Source: Zygnema cylindricum
Taxonomy: Eukaryota; Streptophyta; Zygnematophyceae; Zygnematales; Zygnemataceae
Length of the DNA stretch: 18,639 bases
Reading direction: 5' to 3'
Assembly: GCA_037447655.1 (NCBI GenBank)
Contig: JBBHKE010001089.1
Location: 75,138 to 93,776, forward strand
Shown piece after piece: positions 9,705-16,490 of the stretch. Made by a program: the position numbers and the translations under genes. The notes under the pieces were generated by a model. That model did no database searches. It was not told the origin of the DNA and saw nothing but the letters and a program-made list of their open reading frames with translations. Every line of letters starts with the position of its first letter. Within the stretch, counting starts at the first letter, position 1.

Positions 9705-9899
9705 TTAGTTAAAAACCATGTTTTTCATAAACGTACGAAGCATATCCGCATTCAATGGCATTTCGTGCGTGACCGTGTTGCACAAATGGAAATGCAGTTA
9801 CAATATATTTATACCTTGGAGGAAGCCGCAGATATGTTGATGAAGGCAGCAGTTCCAAATGTACTTTTGAGAAGAAGACTGAAATTAGGGTTGATATAA
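9705..9899 (+). pseudogene. pol: C-terminal tail of the outer copia pol
   Basis: One frame reads KNHVFHKRTKHI and WHFVRDRV, then a segment with EEAADMLMKA, and ends in TAA at 9897-9899. This is the standard sequence after RNase H in copia Pol (SKHI...HFVRE...DMLTKAL). It has no stop inside, so this tail is better kept than the rest of pol. It is separated from RNase H only by the MITE. Confidence 0.85.
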
Positions 9900-9923
9900 T
9901 TCTTTATTAATTCACACATTGAT

Positions 9924-9931
9924 AAGGGGGA
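9924..9931 (+). promoter_or_regulatory. Polypurine tract of the outer copia element
   Basis: AAGGGGGA lies immediately before the 3' LTR start at 9933. In LTR elements this tract primes plus-strand DNA synthesis. A second copy occurs at 12757-12764 inside the duplicated block. Confidence 0.8.
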
Positions 9932-9932
9932 T

Positions 9933-10098
9933 TCTTAGAAATTCAATGTGTAAATGTTGTTTAGTCTCGCATTTTCATTCATTTTGTGTTCTCAATTACA
10001 TTAATGTTCAGTTGACATCAGCAGTTATGTTTTTTTCGATATGTCCTGTTTAGTTTAAGTGTCAGTTAAGGTTCGTGACATGTGGTACTCAACAGTAT
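9933..10098 (+). repeat. 3' LTR of the outer copia element, left part
   Basis: Aligns with the first 160 bases or so of the 5' LTR (3580 onward), including TTCAATG, TTTGTGTTCTCARTTACATTAATGTTCAGTTGAC and GTCCTGTTTAGTTT. It breaks off at 10098 where the inner LTR begins, and continues at 14804. The block is also duplicated at 12766-12931. Confidence 0.9.
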
Positions 10099-10723
10099 TG
10101 AAAAGTAAGCTTTAGTAAGTCTTAGAAATTTGAGTCTATGACTTAGAATAATTTTGGAATACCAACTGTTCAATATTGACCAAATTTAGTGTATATTTTT
10201 TGTAGTATCTACACGAATAGTTATCTTTAAGTAAATTAGTGTGTAGGGCCGCCAATGAATGTAGACGTGATAAGAATCACCCGGATTTTTACGGTATAGA
10301 TATTGTTAGTGGACAATTATGGTCCAAACACTTAGATTTTTGTGAGTAGGCTGTCTGGTGAACCCTATACATACGTTTTAGATGTTTTCTAGATCTTTTG
10401 AGTATTTAGTTCAATTAGGATTGATCAATTTTATACAGAATGTACATTTTACACAAGAGTTAAGGAAATGAGAGCACTGAGTGCAGTTTAAGGTGTTTTG
10501 TGCTCTATTGTCTTTGATTTGCTTGTAGTACATGTTTGTATGGTTGAAAGACCTCTTTCATTTGGAGTTACATATCTTACACTATAGATCTAGTCTACTA
10601 GGCATTTCTCTTTGGGTTTACTTCTGCTGTCATGTCTACTAATGGCTTTGTTCCCGCTGGTGCAAGCGTGACTCCTAGTGGGAGTGGATCACAACCAAGT
10701 GAGAATGCCCATGACCTTCAACA
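10099..10723 (+). repeat. Inner copia LTR, copy A
   Basis: A 625-bp LTR starting TGAAAAGTAAG and ending CTTCAACA. Near its right end it contains an ATG (10632) opening a 30-codon frame that is the Gag N-terminus in the inner element. Here the LTR is followed by unrelated reverse transcriptase sequence instead of an element interior. At 10620 and 10648 it differs from both other copies; at 10575 and 10694 it agrees with copy C against copy B. Confidence 0.93.
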
Positions 10724-11000
10724 ATCCCAGCCTCTTATCGTGGAGCAATTCACTTATGCTGTGTTGGTGAGCTTTCTCGAGCGTTTTGGGCCCTACATCC
10801 ATTCACCCCTGCCCCCGGATCTCCTTTCACTATTGAGGTCGTTCGAGCTCTTCACCCCCCTTGCACCTTCCCCTTTACCCCCTTCCATCCACGCTTTTGA
10901 GCCTCTTGAGAGTTCTACTTTAGATCGGGAGGTTTTCATTAAGGCTCTTAGCTCTTCTCCTCACCTTTCAACAAGGGGCCCCTCGGGCACAGTGTATTAG
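10632..11000 (+). pseudogene. Chimeric open frame: LTR-encoded Gag N-terminus joined to a reverse transcriptase N-terminal part
   Basis: The first 30 codons (MSTNGF...HDLQQ) come from inner LTR copy A. At 10724 the frame runs without interruption into sequence rich in Pro, Leu and Ser that reads as the N-terminal part of the reverse transcriptase fragment (for example SSSPHLSTRGPSGTVY). It stops at TAG 10998-11000, after which the reverse transcriptase continues in another frame. The join is in frame by chance or selection; I cannot tell which. If the LTR is transcribed, this short fusion could be made, but I see no evidence that it is. Confidence 0.55.
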
Positions 11001-12458
11001 TTGTTTCGCAATGTTTTGCCCCTGAACCGGGTGCCCGGGGGTTTGATGTGTTTTTTCAAGTATGTTCTCTTATTGCTAGTGGGGATGTTCCCCCTCGGAT
11101 TTTTGATCTTCTCACGGCGTCCCGTCTTGTGGCGGTCGCCAAACCTAATGGTGGGATCCGCCATATCGCCGTGGGAGAGGTTTTATATAGATTGGTGGCT
11201 CGTGCGATATGTCTCCAGCTCCAACCGGCTTTCCATGATTATTTCTCTCCTCATCAATTTCGAGTGGCCACGAGAGGGGGTTGTGAGGTCGTGGTCCATG
11301 GGATTTGGGCATTGTTGGATGTACATCCGGATTGGTTAGTCCTTCAGGTCGACGTTTCCAATGCCTTTAATACAGTGGATCGGAACGTGATTTTTTTAGA
11401 GCTTATGGCGGCTCCATCTCCTATTGTCCAATTATTCCCCTTTGTGAAGGCTTTCTATTTTTTGACAAACACCCTTTCCTTCTAGGCCGATGGTGATCTC
11501 ATTCCTCTCTCCTCTGCTACTGGCACTCGCCAAGGCGACCCTCTCGGCGGACTTTTGTCCGCCCTCGCCCATTACCGCGCCCTTCGTGCTTCCGCAATCT
11601 CCTTCCCTTCTTGCCTTTTCCCTTCGGAAGCAGATGATACGCACATTATTGAGCCTAGAGAACAAGTCGTGTTGGCATATGCTTTTTTCAAGGAACGTTT
11701 AGCCGAAATCAACCTTTCAGTTCAACCGTCGAAGTGTGTTATTTGGTCTCCTCAAGATATTCCACTTTCGTTTACTCCCCCTCCTGGTTTTCAAACCCAT
11801 TCTCCCTTTGATGGCATTCGTGTGCTTGGTTGCCCCCTTGGTTCGGATACTTTCGTGACCCAATTTCTTCATGATGCTTTACAGACAAATCAGGCCCAAG
11901 TAGACGACCTTCCTCACCTTCCCGATCCCCAAGTTACTTTTGCTATATTAACCAAATGTTTTCCCCACCGCCCTTCTTACCTTACTCGTACTTCCCCTCC
12001 CCCCTCGACATTTGTCTCCTCTCTCTCGGCTTCTGACGATCGCCTCATGGACGTCCTCCACACTATGATAGGTCGTGGGGCATTTGATCGCGAGTCTGGG
12101 CCATCGGCCCGCATTCAAGCATCCCTCCCTCTCTCTACTTCGGGGTTGGGTCTATTATCGACTGCTCGTGTTGCTCCGGCTGCCTATTTGGGAAGCTAGT
12201 GTCTTATTGCCTCTACCCTTGTTTCCCGTTTCTTGGTTGGGGACACCCCCGTTCTAGCTACTGTTATCCCTTGGGTTTCAGACGGTGTGTTTGCCTTCCA
12301 ACGATCTCTATTGGACGCGTCACGTTCTCTTCCTCCCCATGCCCTAGTGGATGTGCCAATTTTCTCCACCCTTGTTACAGAATCTGTTGAGCGTGTCCAA
12401 GAATCGATTTTCGATCGGGTTGTCGCCGCCATTAAATCCGAGCTTCTCAAGGCGCTTC
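10724..12458 (+). pseudogene. Non-LTR-type reverse transcriptase fragment (inserted filler)
   Basis: A 1,735-bp piece of a gene for an RVT_1-type (LINE-like) reverse transcriptase, unlike the copia enzyme. It reads in frame 3 to 10997, then frame 2 from about 11018, with stops at 11483 and 12197. Motifs in order: AKPNGGIRHIAVGEVLYRL, ATRGGCEVVVHG, the catalytic Asp in VDVSNAFNTVDR (about 11350), TRQGDPLGG (about 11523), and the catalytic pair in EADDTHI (about 11630), where the usual Y/F before ADD is E. Then RVLGCPLGS and a C-terminal part to the junction. Plant genomes hold families of such proteins, often without a clear element type. No 5' or 3' end, poly(A) or endonuclease is visible. 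It is cut at both ends by the duplicated block. Confidence 0.8.
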
Positions 12459-13556
12459 CTGACCCGACACAATGAAACAATGGTTTCAGTAACATAATTT
12501 TTGATGTTTACTGAGACCGCATAATGGAACAACGCTCTTAGTTAAAAACCATGTTTTTCATAAACGTACGAAGCATATCCGCATTCAATGGCATTTCGTG
12601 CGTGACCGTGTTGCACAAATGGAAATGCAGTTACAATATATTTATACCTTGGAGGAAGCCGCAGATATGTTGATGAAGGCAGCAGTTCCAAATGTACTTT
12701 TGAGAAGAAGACTGAAATTAGGGTTGATATAATTCTTTATTAATTCACACATTGATAAGGGGGATTCTTAGAAATTCAATGTGTAAATGTTGTTTAGTCT
12801 CGCATTTTCATTCATTTTGTGTTCTCAATTACATTAATGTTCAGTTGACATCAGCAGTTATGTTTTTTTCGATATGTCCTGTTTAGTTTAAGTGTCAGTT
12901 AAGGTTCGTGACATGTGGTACTCAACAGTATTGAAAAGTAAGCTTTAGTAAGTCTTAGAAATTTGAGTCTATGACTTAGAATAATTTTGGAATACCAACT
13001 GTTCAATATTGACCAAATTTAGTGTATATTTTTTGTAGTATCTACACGAATAGTTATCTTTAAGTAAATTAGTGTGTAGGGCCGCCAATGAATGTAGACG
13101 TGATAAGAATCACCCGGATTTTTACGGTATAGATATTGTTAGTGGACAATTATGGTCCAAACACTTAGATTTTTGTGAGTAGGCTGTCTGGTGAACCCTA
13201 TACATACGTTTTAGATGTTTTCTAGATCTTTTGAGTATTTAGTTCAATTAGGATTGATCAATTTTATACAGAATGTACATTTTACACAAGAGTTAAGGAA
13301 ATGAGAGCACTGAGTGCAGTTTAAGGTGTTTTGTGCTCTATTGTCTTTGATTTGCTTGTAGTACATGTTTGTATGGTTGAAAGACCTCTTTCATTTGGAG
13401 TTACATAGCTTACACTATAGATCTAGTCTACTAGGCATTTCTCTTTGGGTTTGCTTCTGCTGTCATGTCTACTAATGGCTCTGTTCCCGCTGGTGCAAGC
13501 GTGACTCCTAGTGGGAGTGGATCACAGCCAAGTGAGAATGCCCATGACCTTCAACA
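12459..13556 (+). repeat. 1,098-bp direct duplication, copy B
   Basis: Second copy of 9626-10723. The left junction at 12459 joins reverse transcriptase sequence to the middle of the MITE tail; CTGAC, preceded by different bases in the two contexts, is the only shared sequence there. This copy leads into the true interior of the inner copia element and so is the original arrangement on its right side. Confidence 0.97.
12932..13556 (+). repeat. Inner copia LTR, copy B (5' LTR)
   Basis: A 625-bp LTR, TG...CA, followed at once by the half-tRNA primer site. It shares 621 of 625 bases with copy A. ATG at 13465 starts Gag, so the last 92 bases of the LTR are coding. Confidence 0.93.
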
Positions 13557-13968
13557 GGTTATGGGCCCACCGCCCAAGTTGTCCATTTTTGATGGAACTG
13601 ACTACTTATATTGGGAAGATATGTTAAGCTCATATTTCGAGGAGAGGGACTTGTCACCCATTGTGGAAGGAATTGCGATGAGACTGCGCCGGATTGGAGA
13701 AAGAAGAATCTCCATTGCCTCAATGTCTTGAAGCTGTCTATGACAAAAGACTTGGTAATGTCGTATCTTGAGATGAAGAAAGCCTCTGAAGTTTGGTTTA
13801 GTGTACGTGCTATGTATGTGCAGCTTGATGTCACTGTTTAGACTAACATAGCAACAGAAATCTTTGAATTTAAGTATTCTGGAGGTAGTATGTCAAATCA
13901 TTGTCATGCTATGAAAAGGTTGTTCCTTCAGAGTACTAGTGCAGGTGGGGATTTTTCACCACCTTAAA
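13465..13968 (+). pseudogene. gag: Gag N-terminal region of the inner copia element
   Basis: The frame starts inside the LTR at 13465 (MSTNGSVPAGAS), crosses the LTR end and primer site (read as QQVMGPPP), and enters a typical copia Gag domain: KLSIFDGTDYLYWEDML. Homology shifts to frame 3 around 13660-13700, so a small indel lies there. It continues with NVLKLSMTKDLVMSYLEM, ASEVWFSVRAMY and, after a TAG at 13839, FKYSGGSMSNH and AMKRLFLQ up to a TAA at 13966-13968. No zinc knuckle is present because the rest is deleted. Family function is the capsid protein; this copy is broken. Confidence 0.85.
13557..13571 (+). promoter_or_regulatory. Primer-binding site complementary to the anticodon arm of initiator tRNA-Met (half-tRNA type)
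   Basis: GGTTATGGGCCCACC directly follows the LTR terminal CA. Its reverse complement, GGTGGGCCCATAACC, equals the anticodon stem-loop of plant initiator tRNA-Met as I recall it (anticodon CAU inside GGGCCCAUAACC). Drosophila copia primes from the cleaved 5' half of this tRNA at the same region. The conventional 3'-end site TGGTATCAGAGC is absent here. The site also lies within the Gag reading frame. Confidence 0.82.
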
Positions 13969-13987
13969 CCCAAGTCAACATTTTAAA

Positions 13988-14155
13988 AGTAAGCATATAG
14001 ACATTCGGCTACATTTGGTACGAGAGAAAGTATTTGCAAGAGTGGTCAAACTTTGCTATTTGCCCGATGAGAAAATGGTTGCGGACATGTTGTCAAAAGC
14101 CCTTCCCGCTCCTAAGTTGGAGTACTGCAGAAAAGCATGTGGTCTAAGTGAGTAA
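13988..14155 (+). pseudogene. pol: C-terminal tail of the inner copia Pol
   Basis: A 56-codon open stretch ending TAA at 14153-14155, with KHIDIRLH, CYLPDEKMVADMLSKALP and LEYCRKACGL, matches the end of copia Pol after RNase H. It has no start and is preceded by remains of Gag, so the join near 13970-13987 marks an internal deletion of about 4 kb judged by normal element size. The sequence is clean, without stops. Confidence 0.83.
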
Positions 14156-14169
14156 GTCTTCTAAAGCTT

Positions 14170-14177
14170 AAGGGGAG
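14170..14177 (+). promoter_or_regulatory. Polypurine tract of the inner copia element
   Basis: AAGGGGAG precedes the 3' LTR start (TGAAAAG at 14181) by three bases, TAT. The position fixes the LTR left edge. Confidence 0.8.
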
Positions 14178-14180
14178 TAT

Positions 14181-14803
14181 TGAAAAGTAAGCTTTAGTAA
14201 GTCTTAGAAATTTGAGTCTATGACTTAGAATAATTTTGGAATACCAACTGTTCAATATTGACCAAATTTAGTGTAGATTTTTTGTAGTATCTACACGAAT
14301 AGTTATCTTTAAGTAAATTAGTGTGTAGGGCCGCCAATGAATGTAGACGTGATAAGAATCACCCGGATTTTTAGGGTATAGATATTGTTAGTGGACAATT
14401 CTGGTCCAAACACTTAGATTTTTGTGAGTAGGCTGTCTGGTGAACCCTGTACATACGTTTTAGATGTTTTCTAGATCTTTTGAGTATTTAGTTCAATTAA
14501 GATTGATCAATTCTATACAGAATGTACATTTTACACAAGAGTTAAGGAAATGAGAGCACTGAGTGCAGTTTAAGGTGTTTTGTGCTCTATTCTTTGATTT
14601 GCTTGTAGTACATGTTTATATGGTTGAAAGACCTCTTTCATTTGGAGTTACATATCTTACACTATAGATCTAGTCTACTAGGCATTTCTCTTTGGGTTTG
14701 CTTCTGCTGTCATGTCTACTAATGGCTCTGTTCCCGTTGGTGCAAGCGTGACTCCTAGTGGGAGTGGATCACAACCAAGTGAGAATGTCCATGACCTTCA
14801 ACA
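14181..14803 (+). repeat. Inner copia LTR, copy C (3' LTR)
   Basis: A 623-bp LTR ending CTTCAACA, with a 2-bp gap relative to A and B near 14592. It carries the same LTR-internal ATG (14711) and 30-codon frame, which here runs into outer LTR sequence. That the coding start recurs at this 3' position shows it belongs to the LTR and not to the interior. Confidence 0.93.
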
Positions 14804-15205
14804 GCTGGTAAATTATTTAGGGCGTAGGACCGTGGTACTGTCTTAAGTCCAGCTCACGTTCGGTTTCGGCGCACTAATTTTTTATTAGGCGTTTCGGAGC
14901 TTAAGTGTCAAAATCGTGAAAGTGGAGTCTGAGTGGAATTAGTGACAGAAGTAGCATAATTTTGTCTTCTGGTGGTGTTGGGGAGAGTGTATTTTAAGAG
15001 GAGTGTAGTAAAGTTTTATATATTATAAAAGAAGTGAAGTTGAGGAGAAAAAAGATGTAAAAATTCAATTGAATATATTTTTCAATTTGGTCGAGTTCCT
15101 TTGTTATCTATGTTATCAAATTGTCTGTGAATTTTCTTTTGATGTTCGGAAATTTCTTAATGCTGCCGCTGAAGATGTATGAATAGAATGATCCTTTTTA
15201 TAACA
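14804..15205 (+). repeat. 3' LTR of the outer copia element, right part
   Basis: Resumes the outer LTR at GTAAATTATTT and aligns with 3737-4116 to the end. It includes the TATA box at 15024-15031 and the terminal CCTTTTTATAACA. It has a 14-base insertion (about 15179-15192) absent from the 5' LTR. It is followed by TTTAT, the target duplication. Confidence 0.92.
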
Positions 15206-15210
15206 TTTAT

Positions 15211-15590
15211 TACGGAGAGCGCAGCACATATACGTTGACAAGTTTAAAACAATACTTTATAGTTCTAAAACTATAGCATTGAAAAGAAAAAATTAAATTG
15301 CTTTGTAAATTTGTAAATCAAACTTTTTCGAAAACAGACGAACAGACGAACAAAGCAGACGAACAGACAAACAGAGCAGACGAACAAATCTGTCAGAATG
15401 CTGCCATTTACTGCCACCATGGAAGTGATATGAGGGCATAACTAACCTTGCAAAAAATAAAAAACTGCCAAAAGGACATTCTAGATGGGTATGGGAGCGT
15501 GGAACCTAAGTAAAACCCCCTTAAATTATAAATAATCAAAGAAATATCGCGATTTTTTACCGAAATTGGGGGGAAAAGGTTCCGCGTCGC
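15211..15590. other. Old flank of the outer copia element, no gene
   Basis: AT-rich sequence with no recognisable coding region. If hAT-2 was complete before the copia insertion, its right half should be here, but I do not find a right TIR of the form CCCAACACTA or similar. It contains the short tandem repeat at 15334-15390. Confidence 0.55.
15334..15390. repeat. Tandem repeat of CAGACGAA-like octamers
   Basis: ACAGACGA units, interspersed with ACAAAGC and ACAGAGC, recur about seven times in 57 bp. Simple sequence; no function inferred. Confidence 0.85.
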
Positions 15591-15592
15591 GT

Positions 15593-16110
15593 CCAGGAAA
15601 CTTCCATTATAAGAAAAGTGGGGTTGTTTCCTAGAGGGCGTACGATTTTGTACAGATTCGTACCATTTTTTTTTTTGGTCAGTCGAAACAGGATGAAACA
15701 TGTTAACAGGATGGCTCCAATATTATAGGCATAAGTATCGACCGTTGGATGTTTCACTTTTTTAGATTCGCGAAGCAATCACTCAAATCGTCCAGTGTGA
15801 AGAGACTCTCCTCGGCGAGGAGAGTTTCTTCACACAGGTCGCCTATCATTGGTACACGTAAAAACTAAAAAGTAGAAAATGTATCCACCACGAACATGCG
15901 ATGAGAAACGAGCACGTCGTACACGCCATGTGCTCTCCGCCACGGTGTATGCAGGTCGACCGAAATATCCTCCAACTGCCTAGCTGACGGAGTAGACCTT
16001 TAAAAACAGTGAGGGCGAGAGAAAGAATGAAAGCAGACTCGAAAGGGACAAAGCAACACACTTTGATGTTTGTACTTAAAGGTTAAAAAACGAAACCCTG
16101 AAACTATCCA
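15593..16110. mobile_element. Diverged third member of the Tourist-like MITE family
   Basis: Aligns in order with the left two thirds of MITE copies 1 and 2, at perhaps 60-65 percent. Landmarks: AACTTCCATTA (vs GGTTCCATTA), GGGCGTACGATTTTGTACAG and CGTACC, a T run where the others have an A run, CGACCGTTGGATG (vs GGACCGTCGGATG), and a stretch with CCATGTGCTCTCCGCCACGG (vs ACATGTGACTTCCGCCAGGG). The right end is not clear; 16110 is approximate. A hairpin at 15795-15835 is not present in the other copies. Confidence 0.6.
15795..15835. repeat. Near-perfect 20-bp hairpin
   Basis: Arms 15795-15814 and 15816-15835 are complementary at 19 of 20 positions; the exception would be a G-T pair. A single base separates them. 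It reads GTGTGAAGAGACTCTCCTCG and its near-complement. There is no T run after it, so it is not a typical terminator. Confidence 0.92.
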
Positions 16111-16123
16111 ATTAACCTTAACA

Positions 16124-16144
16124 TTAGGGTAAGGTTTCTTTAGA
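16124..16144 (+). mobile_element. Isolated MITE-like end
   Basis: TTAGGGTAAGGTTTCTTTAG matches the TSD plus left TIR of MITE copy 2 (TTAGGGTAAGGTTCCATTAG) at 17 of 20 positions, but the following sequence does not continue as the MITE body and no partner end is visible. It may be the start of a different family member or a remnant. Confidence 0.5.
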
Positions 16145-16189
16145 TAAACATCTTATCAACTTTACCGCCAAACATTCCACAATTCAGAA

Positions 16190-16290
16190 AGGATATGGCT
16201 GACTTTATTAAAAAGCGCGCTGGTATACCATCTGAGTCCATGGGAACAAAAGGAGGTAACATTATAAAAACTGAAAAACTACATGTGGGG
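16190..16290. repeat. Diverged dispersed repeat, copy 1
   Basis: CTTTATTAAAAAGCGCGCTGGTATACCATCTGAGTCCATGGGAACAAAAG aligns, with many substitutions, to 16770-16830. The minus strand reads like a retroposon tail (TCGGATGG...TTAATAAA), but no coding region is attached. Its identity is unknown. Confidence 0.55.
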
Positions 16291-16490
16291 GGAAGAAACA
16301 AAAAGGACAAGCAAGGCAAAAGCAACGAAAATACAAAAAGATGGCAGGTAAACTGAAAATACCCAAATAAGCAAAAAACAACAAATGAAACATCTTAGAA
16401 AAGATCCAACATGTATCAACAAAACCCCAGCATATCTAAAAATCTACGAAAAGCAACCACATAAGTCCCCGAAACTTTGTTCACAAAGTA

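Larger units (their letters stand above)
9626..10723 (+). repeat. 1,098-bp direct duplication, copy A
   Basis: Corresponds base for base, without indels, to 12459-13556 at a constant offset of 2,833. It holds the MITE-2 tail, pol tail, polypurine tract, start of the outer 3' LTR and a whole inner LTR. Positions 9626-10574 are identical to copy B. The only mismatches are at 10575, 10620, 10648 and 10694. The right edge coincides exactly with the inner LTR's terminal CA. Confidence 0.97.
12932..14803 (+). mobile_element. Inner Ty1/copia element, short deletion derivative
   Basis: LTR B (12932-13556), a 624-bp interior, and LTR C (14181-14803), total 1,872 bp. The interior holds a primer site, the start of Gag, then directly the last 56 codons of Pol and a polypurine tract. 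Protease, integrase, reverse transcriptase and most of RNase H are missing. LTRs B and C differ at roughly a dozen positions, including a 2-bp gap, near 2 percent by eye, much less than the outer LTR pair. The element lies in the outer 3' LTR, which resumes at 14804. Flanks AGTAT (before LTR A or B) and GCTGG (after LTR C) do not make a clean 5-bp target duplication. Confidence 0.88.
3580..15205 (+). mobile_element. Outer Ty1/copia LTR retrotransposon, degenerate, with nested insertions
   Basis: Bounded by a perfect 5-bp target duplication TTTAT (3575-3579 and 15206-15210). Order inside: 5' LTR, tRNA-Met primer site, Gag with zinc knuckles, protease, integrase, reverse transcriptase, RNase H, polypurine tract, 3' LTR. 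Integrase before reverse transcriptase is the Ty1/copia (Pseudoviridae-type) order. Two later insertions inflate it: a MITE at 8987-9704 and a block at about 10099-14803 carrying another copia family, a reverse transcriptase fragment and a 1.1-kb duplication. Without these it would be roughly 6 kb. The LTRs differ at something like one in eight positions by eye, and the coding region has many stops and frameshifts, so it is old and inactive. Confidence 0.93.

Noticed and set aside
9626-13556. The 1.1-kb direct repeats as a giant target-site duplication of a LINE insertion
   Set aside because: The right edge of the left copy coincides exactly with an LTR end, the mismatches cluster in that LTR, and the insert has no LINE ends or poly(A). 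A target duplication of this size would be far outside what is known for LINEs.
9626-13556. Simple assembly error
   Set aside because: Not excluded, but the four mismatches and the unrelated 1.7-kb filler argue against a plain collapse or repeat-join mistake; long reads would settle it.
13557-13571. A tRNA gene fragment
   Set aside because: Only the anticodon-arm complement is present, placed exactly at the primer-site position, with no cloverleaf or A and B boxes.
15795-15835. Rho-independent terminator
   Set aside because: No following T run and a eukaryotic setting.
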